From: Brevibacillus sp. DP1.3A
GTDB lineage: Bacteria; Bacillota; Bacilli; Brevibacillales; Brevibacillaceae
Direction of reading: 5' to 3'
DNA length: 64,000 bases
NCBI RefSeq assembly: GCF_013284245.2
Contig: NZ_CP085876.1
Location: 582,501 to 646,500, forward strand
The notes under the pieces were generated by a model. That model worked only from the letters and a program-made list of their open reading frames with translations, ran no database searches and was not told the DNA's origin. Position 1 is the stretch's first letter; each line of letters begins with the position of its first letter. The position numbers and the translations under genes were made by a program. Shown here piece after piece: positions 8,341 through 18,061 of this stretch.

Positions 8341-9489
8341 ATGAAAACTGTAAAAGTAATGACGGTATTCGGCACTCGTCCAGAAGCGATCAAAATGGCG
8401 CCACTTGTCCATGAATTGAACAAGTACAGCGGGCAGATCGAATCGGTCGTTTGCGTGACGGCCCAGCATCGTCAAATGCTCGATCAGGTTTTGGACATTT
8501 TTGATATTCAACCAGACATTGATTTGAACATCATGAAGGATCGCCAAACGCTGGTGGGTGTGACCACTCGCGCATTGGAGAGTCTGGATGAAACGATGAA
8601 GGAAGTAAAACCGGACATTGTCCTCGTACACGGGGATACGACAACCACTTTTGTTGCGAGTCTGGCTGCTTTTTACAATCAGGTAGCGATCGGACATGTG
8701 GAAGCGGGCTTGCGCACATGGGACAAGTACTCGCCGTTCCCGGAAGAGATGAACCGTCAGTTGACAGGTGTAATGGCTGACCTTCACTTCTCTCCGACCA
8801 ATGGATCGGCTGACAATCTTCGTCGCGAAGCAAAGCCGGAAAAGGACATCTACGTGACAGGAAACACAGCGATTGACGCGCTGAAAACAACGGTTCGCGA
8901 GGATTACACGCATCCGGTGCTTGATCGCGTAGCTGGTCAGAAGCTGGTGCTGATGACGGCACACCGCCGCGAAAATTTGGGCGAGCCGATGCGCCGTATT
9001 TTCCGTGCAGTTCGAAGACTGGTGGACGAGCATCCGGAGATTGCTGTTGTGTATCCGGTTCACTTGAATCCTGCTGTACAAGAAGTAGCGCAGGAGATTC
9101 TCGGAAACCACGATCGCATTTCGTTGATCGAACCATTGGATGCCCTTGATTTCCACAACTTCGCTCGTCGTGCCCATCTCATCCTGACCGATTCTGGCGG
9201 GGTGCAGGAGGAAGCGCCGTCTCTTGGCGTACCAGTCCTGGTTCTGCGCGATACGACAGAACGTCCTGAGGGGATTGAAGCAGGCACGTTGAAGCTCGTG
9301 GGAACTGACGAAGAGCAAGTTTATGCAATGGCAAAAGAATTGCTGACCAACCAAGCGGCTTACGATGCAATGGCGCACGCTGTCAACCCGTACGGGGATG
9401 GCGAGGCTTCCCGACGTATCGTAGAAGCAATCCTCTATCATTTTGGTTTGCGAGCTGAACAACCAGAGCCTTTCCAACCAGGTCAGTAA
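8341..9489 (+). CDS. wecB: UDP-N-acetylglucosamine 2-epimerase (non-hydrolysing, MnaA/WecB)
   Basis: Interconverts UDP-GlcNAc and UDP-ManNAc, supplying ManNAc for wall teichoic acid linkage units and secondary cell-wall polysaccharide. The 382-residue product has the GT-B fold signatures FGTRPEAIKMAPLV at the N-terminus, VHGDTTTTF near 94, GHVEAGLRT near 117, and the C-terminal DSGGVQEEAPSLGVPVLVLR with RPEG. The Bacillus name is mnaA (yvyH). Its product would feed TagA, encoded at 51448. The gene directly downstream encodes a surface protein with SLH domains, which typically bind ManNAc-containing polymers. A terminator follows. Confidence 0.95.
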   Translation: MKTVKVMTVFGTRPEAIKMAPLVHELNKYSGQIESVVCVTAQHRQMLDQVLDIFDIQPDIDLNIMKDRQTLVGVTTRALESLDETMKEVKPDIVLVHGDTTTTFVASLAAFYNQVAIGHVEAGLRTWDKYSPFPEEMNRQLTGVMADLHFSPTNGSADNLRREAKPEKDIYVTGNTAIDALKTTVREDYTHPVLDRVAGQKLVLMTAHRRENLGEPMRRIFRAVRRLVDEHPEIAVVYPVHLNPAVQEVAQEILGNHDRISLIEPLDALDFHNFARRAHLILTDSGGVQEEAPSLGVPVLVLRDTTERPEGIEAGTLKLVGTDEEQVYAMAKELLTNQAAYDAMAHAVNPYGDGEASRRIVEAILYHFGLRAEQPEPFQPGQ

Positions 9490-9502
9490 CATACAGCTAG
9501 GA

Positions 9503-9545
9503 AAACCCGCCAGGTACCGTTCGTCAAAACTGGGCGGGTTTCTTG
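9503..9545 (+). terminator. Terminator after the 2-epimerase gene
   Basis: AAACCCGCC (9503-9511) pairs with GGCGGGTTT (9533-9541), followed by a short T-rich tail. Confidence 0.75.
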
Positions 9546-9712
9546 TTGTAGAGGGATATTTTGGTTTTCGATGACTGACGATTTGGTATGTTTTTCTAAT
9601 AGAGAATCGAGAGAATTGGCGAAACTATCCATGACCTTTTGCGTCTAATATTTAGTTGCTTGGCTTAGAGGGTAGAAAGACAGAGTTTGGAATACGGAGA
9701 GGAGTTACCAAC

Positions 9713-12700
9713 ATGAGAGCGCAAAGGATAGTGACGCTGCTCACGGCCACGACTATGGCCTGGGGAGCTTTTGTTCCGTTTGTGCCGTTTGCGACCAATG
9801 TCGCACACGCCAGAGCGGAGACCAGTGCATTGAATATGATGTGGCAAACCCCAATTGGTGAGGGGACCACTTTGCAGAAATATACGAAATCATTTGCCAA
9901 TCAAGTAGTCACGATCATGGTGACCAAGGTTGATCTGAACAATCCTTACGTTGAGGTAAAACCAGTATACGGAACGAAAGGCAAGCTGACAGACAGGCAG
10001 ACGGTTACACAAATGGCGCGTGAAACAGGAGCTGTATCAGCAATCAATGCCGACTTTTTTAACATGTCGAAGCGAGGAGCGCCGTTTGGCATTGTCATGA
10101 AAGACGATGAACTCATTTCTTCCATGGGCTTGGTCTCCTACTGGTACGCCCTAGGCTTGACGGGAGACAAGATGGCCATCGTCGATAAGTTTGGTTTTGG
10201 CGGCAAGGTTACTGCTCCTAATGGTGCTACCTATTCGATTCAGGGAGTTAACAAGGAAGAGTACAACCCAAGTGAAGGACGAAAGAGTCACCAGAACCAA
10301 CTGAACGTCTATACCCCTTCCTTTGGCAAAAACAGCTTGGGGACGATATCGGGCTATAAAGATGTCGTCGAGATTCTGTTTGTTGACAACGTAGCCAAAG
10401 AAGTTCGTGTGAATCAACCTGGCGTATACATACCTTACAACGGCTATGTCCTTTGGGGACATGGAGCAGCAGGAGCATTTCTCAAACAAAACTTCCCAGT
10501 AGGCGCTACTGCGACAGTTGAGTATCAAACGACACCGCAAACCCTCGACTTGAAACATGCGGTGGGTGGCAATGTCATTTTGGTCGATCAAGGGAAAGCA
10601 CTGTCATCCTTTCAAGCGGACAAGTCCATCACGAACAAAACGGCACGCACAGCGGTCGGTGTTTCTCAGGACGGAAAGACTTTGTACATGGTCACGATCG
10701 ATGCGAGCCAAGGCGTTTATTTGGACGAGCTGGCAAAGATCATGGCGGAGCTCGGCTCTTATCGAGCTGTAAACTTTGACGGTGGTGGCTCTACGACCAT
10801 GGCAGCTCGCATGCTGGGTGAGACACACGCGAATCTGGCGAATAAGCCGAGCGGCGGTGCTGAGCGTCGTGTGCCTACTGGACTGGCTGTATACAACACG
10901 GCACCTGCTGGAGAATTGAGAGGCTTCCAAATCGATGTACCGTCAGATGTGCTTATCGGACAAACCATCACGCTCAGCGCATCCAAAGGATATGACGTTC
11001 ATTACCAGCCGTATGCGATCAATGCAGGCGATGTGAGTTGGGATGGTAGTCAGTCCGAAGCGGGAACCGTAAATGGCAAGCAATTCACACCAGCTCGATC
11101 CGGCAAGATCACATTGACTGCGCGATTGGGCAATGTGACGCAAAATAAAGATATTCAAGTGATTTCCGGCAACGATGTGCAGCAAATCATCGTTTCGCCG
11201 AATCCGATCACGATTGCACCGGGACAATCCCTTAATCTCGATGTCAAAATCAAAACGAAAAAGGGCTCTACCGTACAAGCGACTCCACTTAGCGTAAAAG
11301 CGAGTGTCGATTCTTCTGTAGCGACGATTAACGACAATCTGCAACTGGTAGCAGGCAATGAGCCGGGCAACGGAAACCTGACCATTACATATGATGGCGT
11401 GTCGACAACCGTACCATTTGCTGTCGGACAATTTGAGCAGCCATGGCTCACCTTCGATAATCAGGTTGGCATGTACCATGCGGCAAATCCATCCAGCATC
11501 AGTTCCGCTGGTTCGTTCGCGCTCGTTTCCGATCAGACATTCCGCACGAAGAAGGCAGCGAAGCTGGTGTACAACTTCTCTGGAGCGCCAGCGAACAACA
11601 TGCGGATTTCGTACGGCGTTCTGGGGGCAAAACCTGTGACCATCCCTGGCAAACCGCTCGGATTGGGCTTGTGGGTCAATGGTGACAACAGCGGACATTG
11701 GCTCCGTGCAGAAGTAGTCGATGCAAACGGCAAGCCGGTCTACGTCGATCTGGCAAAAGAGATCAATTGGACAGGCTGGAAACAGGTTAAAGGATACTTC
11801 CCGAGCAATGTTGCGTATCCGTTGCAGCTGAAGAGTGTGTATGTCGTTGACCAAGCCAATGATGGCATTACACACGATAAAGGAACACTGTACATCGACG
11901 AATTCTCGCTCCTCTTGGGCAACCAAACAGGTCAACCGAGCGATGTAGCCGTTGTCCCTGAACTGCCAGGCAGCATGTCCCTCGGGGCGGAGCTCGATCT
12001 CCATTATTCCCTTGCAAATACTGCACCTTACCTGGATAGTGCGCTGATTGATGTGGAGTCGATCGTGACCCAGCCGATGCCAGGATATGTGCCTGCTGAT
12101 TATTCGTTTACGATTAAGCCGGGCGAACTAAAAGCAGGACAAGAGGACGCGATTTCTACTTCGTCGATTCAGTTGACCTTGGCACCGAAGCAATGGCTCG
12201 CTGGAAAAGGCGTTGGACTCCTGTACGTAAACGAAGTGAACAATACTTTGGATCCGCTGCTGGGAACGATGAATGCTCAAGGTCAATGGGTATATGAAGT
12301 CAATAGCTACGGCAAGTACATTCCGTACTACCTGGACAATGCAGGCACGAGCAACGCTGGATTTACAGATATCACAAAGCATCCGGCCAAGGCAGAAATC
12401 ACCTATATGGCGGAAAAGGGTTACGTGAAGGGGTTAACGGAGACGACGTTCGGCCCAGAGGTTTCCTTAACCAGAGCACAGTTCGTCACCTTGCTCGCGC
12501 GCACTTTTGAATGGGAGCTTCCATCCTCACCAAAGCTGAAATTCAAGGATAAGGTGCCTTCCTATGCGCAAGGTGCCGTACAGGTTGCCGTTTCCAAAGG
12601 CCTGGTGAAGGGGTATAACGATAATACTTTCCGTCCGGATCAGCCGGTGACTCGCGCAGAGGCCGCAGTCATTCTCGATCGTCTCGTGAATAAAAAGGGA

Positions 12701-12877
12701 GCGACGAAAAAGGTCTCCGATAAAGGAACCTGGCCATCCTGGGCATCTACATCCATCAACAACATGGTCGGACTCGGTCTGATTGATCCAGTCGGAGGAA
12801 ATTATCAGCCGAATAAACCGACGACGAGAGCAGTGTGTGTCGTTGCACTGTATCGCATCTTGCATCAAGACCAATAA
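9713..12877 (+). CDS. Exported phosphodiester glycosidase (NAGPA) domain protein with C-terminal SLH anchor
   Basis: Predicted cell-surface enzyme of 1,054 residues. A signal peptide with a cleavage site near AHA or ARA (residues 30-35) is followed by a NAGPA-type domain (about 60-410) with SAINADFFNMS and the FDGGGSTTMAAR motif near 355. A bacterial Ig-like (BIG2-type) segment lies at about 485-570, a jelly-roll, carbohydrate-binding-like region at about 575-745, and three SLH motifs from about 882 to the end (cores TRAQF, TRAEA, TRAVC). NAGPA domains cleave sugar-1-phosphodiester bonds; the actual substrate here is not known, though a phosphate-linked wall polymer is a reasonable inference given the 2-epimerase upstream. 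The ATG at 9713 is chosen because GGAGAGG precedes it and a signal peptide follows directly. Terminator downstream. Confidence 0.88.
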   Translation: MRAQRIVTLLTATTMAWGAFVPFVPFATNVAHARAETSALNMMWQTPIGEGTTLQKYTKSFANQVVTIMVTKVDLNNPYVEVKPVYGTKGKLTDRQTVTQMARETGAVSAINADFFNMSKRGAPFGIVMKDDELISSMGLVSYWYALGLTGDKMAIVDKFGFGGKVTAPNGATYSIQGVNKEEYNPSEGRKSHQNQLNVYTPSFGKNSLGTISGYKDVVEILFVDNVAKEVRVNQPGVYIPYNGYVLWGHGAAGAFLKQNFPVGATATVEYQTTPQTLDLKHAVGGNVILVDQGKALSSFQADKSITNKTARTAVGVSQDGKTLYMVTIDASQGVYLDELAKIMAELGSYRAVNFDGGGSTTMAARMLGETHANLANKPSGGAERRVPTGLAVYNTAPAGELRGFQIDVPSDVLIGQTITLSASKGYDVHYQPYAINAGDVSWDGSQSEAGTVNGKQFTPARSGKITLTARLGNVTQNKDIQVISGNDVQQIIVSPNPITIAPGQSLNLDVKIKTKKGSTVQATPLSVKASVDSSVATINDNLQLVAGNEPGNGNLTITYDGVSTTVPFAVGQFEQPWLTFDNQVGMYHAANPSSISSAGSFALVSDQTFRTKKAAKLVYNFSGAPANNMRISYGVLGAKPVTIPGKPLGLGLWVNGDNSGHWLRAEVVDANGKPVYVDLAKEINWTGWKQVKGYFPSNVAYPLQLKSVYVVDQANDGITHDKGTLYIDEFSLLLGNQTGQPSDVAVVPELPGSMSLGAELDLHYSLANTAPYLDSALIDVESIVTQPMPGYVPADYSFTIKPGELKAGQEDAISTSSIQLTLAPKQWLAGKGVGLLYVNEVNNTLDPLLGTMNAQGQWVYEVNSYGKYIPYYLDNAGTSNAGFTDITKHPAKAEITYMAEKGYVKGLTETTFGPEVSLTRAQFVTLLARTFEWELPSSPKLKFKDKVPSYAQGAVQVAVSKGLVKGYNDNTFRPDQPVTRAEAAVILDRLVNKKGATKKVSDKGTWPSWASTSINNMVGLGLIDPVGGNYQPNKPTTRAVCVVALYRILHQDQ

Positions 12878-12890
12878 GCAGCATGAGGAA

Positions 12891-12933
12891 AGGTCAAGCT
12901 TCTCTGGCAAAGAGGAGCTTGGCCTTTTTCTTT
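12891..12933 (+). terminator. Terminator of the NAGPA-SLH gene
   Basis: GGTCAAGCTTCTCT (12892-12905) pairs with AGAGGAGCTTGGCC (12911-12924) with one wobble, followed by five T and more pyrimidines. Confidence 0.85.
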
Positions 12934-12955
12934 TCCCAAGGCGAAGAAAAAAGCT

Positions 12956-13009
12956 TTGCCAAAATAGGTTAACCAATTTAAAATAACGGTTAACAAATAT
13001 ATGTTAACC
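12956..13009 (+). promoter_or_regulatory. Biotin operon promoter with BirA operator
   Basis: A sigma-A promoter TTGCCA (12956-12961), 17-bp spacer, TAAAAT (12979-12984) is overlapped by GGTTAACC (12967-12974) and GGTTAACAA (12988-12996). The two GTTAAC cores are 15 bp apart, the spacing of the known BirA operator of Bacilli. BirA with biotinyl-AMP would bind across the spacer and start site and repress the operon. A third GTTAAC core lies at 13003-13008, 8 bp further on, and may be an accessory half-site. Confidence 0.85.
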
Positions 13010-13024
13010 AAGGTTGTGATTTGG

Positions 13025-14383
13025 TTGTTAAATAGTTATACAGAGCTCTCTGCCAAAAACAAGCAATACGTTTGGCATCCCTTCACCCAAATGAAAGACT
13101 ACGTCGCACAGGATCCATTGATTATTGCAAGAGGAGAAGGGATCAAGCTGTTCGATGTGAACGGCAAGGCTTACTACGATGGTTTCTCTTCTGTGTGGTT
13201 GAATGTCCATGGCCACAACGTTCCCGAGCTGAATCAGGCGATCACGGAGCAGCTCGATCAGATTGCCCACTCTACCTTGCTTGGCATGGCAAACGTCCCA
13301 TCTATTCTATTAGCGGAAAAGCTGATCCAACTCGCTCCAAAAGGACTGAGCAAAGTCTTTTACTCTGACAACGGGGCAACGGCGGTCGAAATCTCACTGA
13401 AAATGGCGTTCCAATACTGGCAAAATCGCGGGCAGACCGGCAAGCATTCGTTTATCACGATGAACAATGCCTATCACGGGGATACGATTGGAGCCACCAG
13501 TGTGGGAGCCATTCCTCTCTACCATCAGGTCTACAAACCGCTGCTCTTTTCTCCACATGTCATTCCATACCCTTACCCATACCGACAAGGCGGCGAAGAT
13601 GCAGCCGTTCAGGCCACATTGGGCAGTCTGGAGAGTTTGCTTAAGGAAAGAGCTCATGAGATTGCGGCGATGATCGTGGAGCCTGTCGTGCAGGGAGCAA
13701 GCGGCATGATTATCATGCCGGACGGTTGTTTGAAAAAAATCGCGGAGCTGTTGCGCGCCTATGATGTATTGCTGATCGCAGACGAAGTAGCGACAGGATT
13801 TGGACGCACGGGCAAAATGTTTGCTTGTGAGCATGATGGGGTCGTACCAGACATCATGGCGGTTGCAAAAGGGCTCACGGGAGGGTATTTGCCAGTAGCG
13901 GCTACCTTAGTAACCGAGCAGATTTATAATGCTTTTTTCGCCGACTATGAGGAACAGAAAACCTTTTTCCACGGACATTCGTTCACGGGAAATCCACTTG
14001 GCTGTGCAGTTGCTCTTGCCAATCTGCGGCTGATGGAGGAGCGCGGAGTCGTTCAACAAGTAGCAAAAAAAGCAATTGACTTGGAACAATTGTTAAAGCC
14101 ACTTCGCGACCTGCCTCATGTAGGGGAAATCCGGCAAAAAGGCTTGATGGCGGGAATTGAGCTGGTTCGGGATAAAGAGACCAAGGAGCCTTATCACTGG
14201 AATGAACGGATCGGTGTGCGTGTCTGTCAGATAGCGAGAGAAAAAGGGCTTCTGACACGACCGTTGGGCAACGTCATCGTTTTTATTCCACCGCTTGTAT
14301 CTACAACCGAAGAATTAGCTGACATGGTTCGGATTTTGACGGAATCGATTCAGGACGTAACGACAGGTGATACGGAGGAGTGA
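13025..14383 (+). CDS. bioA: Adenosylmethionine-8-amino-7-oxononanoate aminotransferase
   Basis: PLP enzyme that transfers the amino group of SAM (or lysine in some Bacilli) to 8-amino-7-oxononanoate, giving 7,8-diaminononanoate. Recognisable blocks are [26 protein letters not shown], and the PLP region [18 protein letters not shown] with the lysine in [12 protein letters not shown]. The start is uncertain: an ATG at 13001 lies only about 10 bases after the predicted transcription start and inside the operator region, so it is unlikely. The TTG at 13025 has AAGG 10 bases upstream and gives 452 residues, the usual length. First gene of the bio operon; it overlaps no other gene and bioD starts 5 bases after its stop. 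Confidence 0.93.
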   Translation: MLNSYTELSAKNKQYVWHPFTQMKDYVAQDPLIIARGEGIKLFDVNGKAYYDGFSSVWLNVHGHNVPELNQAITEQLDQIAHSTLLGMANVPSILLAEKLIQLAPKGLSKVFYSDNGATAVEISLKMAFQYWQNRGQTGKHSFITMNNAYHGDTIGATSVGAIPLYHQVYKPLLFSPHVIPYPYPYRQGGEDAAVQATLGSLESLLKERAHEIAAMIVEPVVQGASGMIIMPDGCLKKIAELLRAYDVLLIADEVATGFGRTGKMFACEHDGVVPDIMAVAKGLTGGYLPVAATLVTEQIYNAFFADYEEQKTFFHGHSFTGNPLGCAVALANLRLMEERGVVQQVAKKAIDLEQLLKPLRDLPHVGEIRQKGLMAGIELVRDKETKEPYHWNERIGVRVCQIAREKGLLTRPLGNVIVFIPPLVSTTEELADMVRILTESIQDVTTGDTEE

Positions 14384-14388
14384 TAGAT

Positions 14389-15108
14389 ATGGCTGATCGC
14401 CCCTATACCGGATTGTTCATCACAGGAACAGATACAGGGGTAGGCAAAACAGTTGTGACTGCCGGAATCGCATCCGTGTTGCGTGAGACAGGAGTGGACA
14501 TAGGGGTTTGGAAGCCAGTCCAGTCAGGAGCACGAGCACATGATGAGGGCAGTGACGCATGGCAATTGAGGTCGTGGAGCGGAGTTCCTGATGCGTGTGA
14601 GGAGATAGCCCCGCTCTGTTTTGAGGCACCGCTTACCCCTTTTCTGGCTGCGGAAGCAGAGGGGAAAAGCTTGACTATGGAGGACGTAATCGCTTGCGGG
14701 CGACCCCTGATGGAACGTTATCCGGCACTCCTTGTAGAAGGAGCAGGTGGTCTGATTGTTCCATTGACACCAACCGAAACGATGGCGGATCTTGCTGCTC
14801 GACTGAACCTGCCAATGCTCATTGTGGCGCGGGCTGGGCTCGGCACGATTAACCATACGCTCTTGTCCGTTTGGTATGCACGGGAACTCGGGATTGAGGT
14901 TGTAGGTGTCATCCTGAATCAAAACAACTCAGCTGGCGTCACCGATGAGAGTGTCAAAACAAACGCAAGCATGATTGAGAGTTATGGGGGAGTTCCCGTA
15001 TGGGGCGTGCTTCCATGGATAGACCAACCGCTAGAGCGTAAGCAGTTGACACAGTTGATCCAAGAGTGTGTAGACATCGGGCAGTTGTGTCAGTGGAGCC
15101 ATAAATAA
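14389..15108 (+). CDS. bioD: Dethiobiotin synthetase
   Basis: ATP-dependent carboxylase that closes the ureido ring of dethiobiotin. The 239-residue product has the P-loop ITGTDTGVGKTVVTAG at the N-terminus, WKPVQSG near residue 40 and VEGAGGLIVPL near 117. The ATG at 14389 has GGAGGAG 8 bases upstream, inside the end of bioA, pointing to coupled translation. Part of bioADBFHC. Confidence 0.96.
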   Translation: MADRPYTGLFITGTDTGVGKTVVTAGIASVLRETGVDIGVWKPVQSGARAHDEGSDAWQLRSWSGVPDACEEIAPLCFEAPLTPFLAAEAEGKSLTMEDVIACGRPLMERYPALLVEGAGGLIVPLTPTETMADLAARLNLPMLIVARAGLGTINHTLLSVWYARELGIEVVGVILNQNNSAGVTDESVKTNASMIESYGGVPVWGVLPWIDQPLERKQLTQLIQECVDIGQLCQWSHK

Positions 15109-15128
15109 TAAGAAGGGGAGACGAGAAA

Positions 15129-16124
15129 ATGAAGCAAAGCACTTGTCTGGATTGGAAGGGATACTCTCAAAAAGCGATGAACAAAGAAGGGTTTTCACAG
15201 GAAGAGGCAATGAAGGTACTGCAAGCGCCAGATGATGAGCTGCTGCTGGTCATGAACGAAGCTTTTCGCGTCAGAAAGCACTTTTTCGGAAAAAAAGTCA
15301 AACTGAACATGATCATTAACGCCAAGAGCGGCCTTTGCCCCGAGGACTGCGGTTACTGCTCGCAGTCGATTGTTTCGAACGCTCCCGTATCCAAGTATAC
15401 GATGCTGGACAAGGAGACATTGCTCGCAGGTGCGCAAGAAGCCATGAATCGAAAAGCAGGTACATACTGTATTGTCGCCTCAGGTCGTGGTCCCACGGAA
15501 AAAGAGCTGGGCCAGGTCATCGAGGCAGTCAAAGAAATCCGCGAGACGATGCCGCTGAAAATTTGCGCGTGCTTAGGGATATTAAGCGACGAACAAGCAA
15601 CGCGCCTAAAAGATTCAGGTGTTCACCGCTACAACCATAATCTCAACACGAGTCGCAATCATTACGAAGCGATTACTACGACACATACGTACGATCAACG
15701 TGTACAGACAGTCGATACCGCGAAAAGAGCAGGGATGTCGCCATGTGCAGGCGTGATCATCGGCATGGGGGAGAGCGATGAGGAGATCGTTGAAATGGCA
15801 TTTGCCCTGCGCAATCTCGACGCAGATTCCATCCCGATCAATTTTTTAAATGCGATTCCCGGAACCCCGTTGGAGGATAAAGGACGCACTCCGGCAATGA
15901 AGGCTCTTCGTGTTCTCGCCTTGTTCCGATTTATTTGCCCAGATAAAGAAATTCGCGTTGCGGGTGGTCGCGAAGTGAATTTGCGCACCTTGCAGCCGCT
16001 TTCCTTGTATGCAGCCAACTCGTTGTTTGTTGGCGACTATTTGACGACGCCCGGGCAAGAAATCACGACAGATCACCAGATGATTGAAGACCTCGGGTTT
16101 GAAATCGAGCTGTGTGCGCTGTAG
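15129..16124 (+). CDS. bioB: Biotin synthase
   Basis: Radical SAM enzyme that inserts sulfur into dethiobiotin. The 331-residue product shows the radical SAM cluster motif in CPEDCGYCSQS (Cys residues near 63, 67 and 70), and residues typical of the [2Fe-2S] site, including CACLGIL and the RYNHNLNTSRNHY block. The RVAGGRE segment near residue 280 is the family C-terminal mark. The start follows AGAAGGGGAGACG. Central gene of the operon. Confidence 0.98.
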   Translation: MKQSTCLDWKGYSQKAMNKEGFSQEEAMKVLQAPDDELLLVMNEAFRVRKHFFGKKVKLNMIINAKSGLCPEDCGYCSQSIVSNAPVSKYTMLDKETLLAGAQEAMNRKAGTYCIVASGRGPTEKELGQVIEAVKEIRETMPLKICACLGILSDEQATRLKDSGVHRYNHNLNTSRNHYEAITTTHTYDQRVQTVDTAKRAGMSPCAGVIIGMGESDEEIVEMAFALRNLDADSIPINFLNAIPGTPLEDKGRTPAMKALRVLALFRFICPDKEIRVAGGREVNLRTLQPLSLYAANSLFVGDYLTTPGQEITTDHQMIEDLGFEIELCAL

Positions 16125-16139
16125 GACAGTAGGTCAGTT

Positions 16140-17339
16140 ATGAATAAACGCTACACATGGCTGGAAGAAGAATACGATTCGTTGCGGAAACAATCGCTGG
16201 CAAGAGAATGGAGCACCGTAGAGTCAGCTAGTGATCGCGCAGGCACCTGGATTCAAGTCGAAGGGAAACCATTATTAAACCTGTCATCGAACAACTATTT
16301 GGGCTTGGCTCATGATCAACGAATCGTGGAAGCTGGCAAGAAGGCGGCAGAGGAGTGGGGGGCAGGAGGAACTGCCTCTCGTCTCGTCCATGGCAACTAC
16401 GCGTTATATAACGAGCTGGAACAACAATTGGCGGCGTGGAAAGAGAGAGAAGGGGCGCTTGTCTTTGCAAACGGCTATCAGGCAAATACGGGGGTAATTG
16501 CAGCACTTGCCGGAAGAGGCGACGCTGTTTTTAGTGATCGGTTGAATCACGCCAGTATCGTCGATGGGATCGTGCTCAGTCGGGCGGAGCATTTTCGGTA
16601 CAGACATAACGACATGGAGCATCTGGAATTTTTGCTGAAAAAGCACCAGGATGTAAGACGGAAGTGGATCGTCACGGACAGCATATTCTCCATGGACGGT
16701 GATAAGGCTCCCCTACTTGAATTAGTACAACTGCGAGATCGTTACGATGCCATGCTGATGGTTGACGAAGCCCATGCGGGAGGAGTGCGTGGTGAAGAAG
16801 GGCAGGGCTTGTGCCACGAACTGGGCATCGCCGGACAAGTCGATGTTTTGATGGGGACCTTTAGCAAGGCATTTGGTGTTTATGGGGCTTACGTATGTGC
16901 AGATGAGATCATCATTCGTTATTTGATGACAAAAGCGCGCTCGCTAGTGTATTCAACAGCCCTGCCCCCTGCTGTGATTGGCTCGAATCTGGCGGCATTG
17001 TCTTTGGTGCAAACAGAGTCTTGGCGAAGAAGAGCGGTGAAGCAGAATGCGCTCGTGTTTCGCCAATTGCTTCGCTCACGCGGGTTTACCGTAGACGAAG
17101 AAGATACGCCAATCATCCCGCTCACGTTAGGAGAGAATGAATGGACTTTGCAGTTTAGCAAAAGACTTCGGCAGCGCGGGATTGCGGCAGTGGCGATTCG
17201 ACCGCCTACCGTGCCAGCAGGAACCGCGCGTATCCGTTTTACGGTGATGGCTGCCCATACGCGCGAAGAGCTGGAGTGGGCTTGTGAGCAAGTGAGCGAA
17301 ATCAGAGACGAGCTTCACAAAGGAGGAACGGTAACGTGA
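16140..17339 (+). CDS. bioF: 8-amino-7-oxononanoate synthase
   Basis: PLP enzyme that condenses pimeloyl-ACP with alanine. The 399-residue product has LNLSSNNYLGLAHD, the AGGTASRLVHGN segment, and the PLP-lysine region TFSKAFGVYGAYV near residue 245. The alternative of glycine C-acetyltransferase (Kbl), in the same family, is made unlikely by its place in the biotin operon. The ribosome site upstream of the ATG is weak. The stop codon overlaps the GTG of bioH. Confidence 0.95.
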   Translation: MNKRYTWLEEEYDSLRKQSLAREWSTVESASDRAGTWIQVEGKPLLNLSSNNYLGLAHDQRIVEAGKKAAEEWGAGGTASRLVHGNYALYNELEQQLAAWKEREGALVFANGYQANTGVIAALAGRGDAVFSDRLNHASIVDGIVLSRAEHFRYRHNDMEHLEFLLKKHQDVRRKWIVTDSIFSMDGDKAPLLELVQLRDRYDAMLMVDEAHAGGVRGEEGQGLCHELGIAGQVDVLMGTFSKAFGVYGAYVCADEIIIRYLMTKARSLVYSTALPPAVIGSNLAALSLVQTESWRRRAVKQNALVFRQLLRSRGFTVDEEDTPIIPLTLGENEWTLQFSKRLRQRGIAAVAIRPPTVPAGTARIRFTVMAAHTREELEWACEQVSEIRDELHKGGTVT

Positions 17340-18061
17340 GAAAAGTGATGCTGTGGCTAACCGGATGGGGAATGCCGGAATGCAGCTGGGAAGCTGTTCG
17401 CTCACAATTTCCTTCCTATCGGCACATCATTCCTACTTATTCGGACGTCACTGACTCCTTGCAATTTTACGAGAGAGTAGAAGAGGAAATCCGCTCTCTG
17501 TCAACGCAGGAGCTGATTGTAGTGGGGTGGTCTTTGGGAGGGATGCTCGCAATACGCCTCGCTGCCCAGTACCCGGTCTCAGGACTTGTTTTGATCGGCA
17601 CCACAGCACGCTTTACCAGCGAACAGCATGGGTGGCATCCCGTTGTTTTACAAAGGATGAAAAGGCAGCTTTCCGTAGCACGCGAGCGGGTCATGGACGC
17701 ATTTGTTGAACAGATGCTAACACCAGGGGAGCGTCAGCAAATAGGCTTGCACGTGGGGGTGGATAGCCAGATGTGGAGTACGGCAGCGTTGATTGCGGGC
17801 TTGACCTATTTAGAAGAAGAGGATTGCCGCCCGTTCCTGTCGTCCCTGACTTCTCCCACTCTCGTCATTCACGGAACGGAAGATGCTATCTGTTCACTCG
17901 CAGCCGGAGAAGAACTGGCGAGTAGCCTTGCAGGTGCCAATTTCGTGCAAATTCCTGACTGTGGTCATGCCCCGCATGTATTTGTTCCGGAGGTTGTAGG
18001 AGATTCGCTAAAGAGGATGGTGGAGCAGCTTGCAGAAGAGAGCAATCAGCAGCCGATTTAG
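17336..18061 (+). CDS. bioH: Pimeloyl-ACP methyl ester carboxylesterase-type hydrolase BioH
   Basis: Alpha/beta hydrolase expected to remove the methyl ester from pimeloyl-ACP methyl ester, ending the BioC-started fatty-acid detour. The 241-residue product has the nucleophile elbow VGWSLGGM (Ser near 66), an acid residue in HGTEDAI near 183, and the catalytic His in PDCGHAPH near 210. The fold alone would not define the substrate; the call rests on position between bioF and bioC. Starts with GTG overlapping the bioF stop by four bases, behind AAAGGAGGAACG. Confidence 0.88.
   Translation: MRKVMLWLTGWGMPECSWEAVRSQFPSYRHIIPTYSDVTDSLQFYERVEEEIRSLSTQELIVVGWSLGGMLAIRLAAQYPVSGLVLIGTTARFTSEQHGWHPVVLQRMKRQLSVARERVMDAFVEQMLTPGERQQIGLHVGVDSQMWSTAALIAGLTYLEEEDCRPFLSSLTSPTLVIHGTEDAICSLAAGEELASSLAGANFVQIPDCGHAPHVFVPEVVGDSLKRMVEQLAEESNQQPI

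Noticed and set aside
8254-9492. 412-codon minus-strand frame opposite the 2-epimerase gene
   Set aside because: Shadow of a clear gene; Cys/Arg/His-rich translation with no domain signs.
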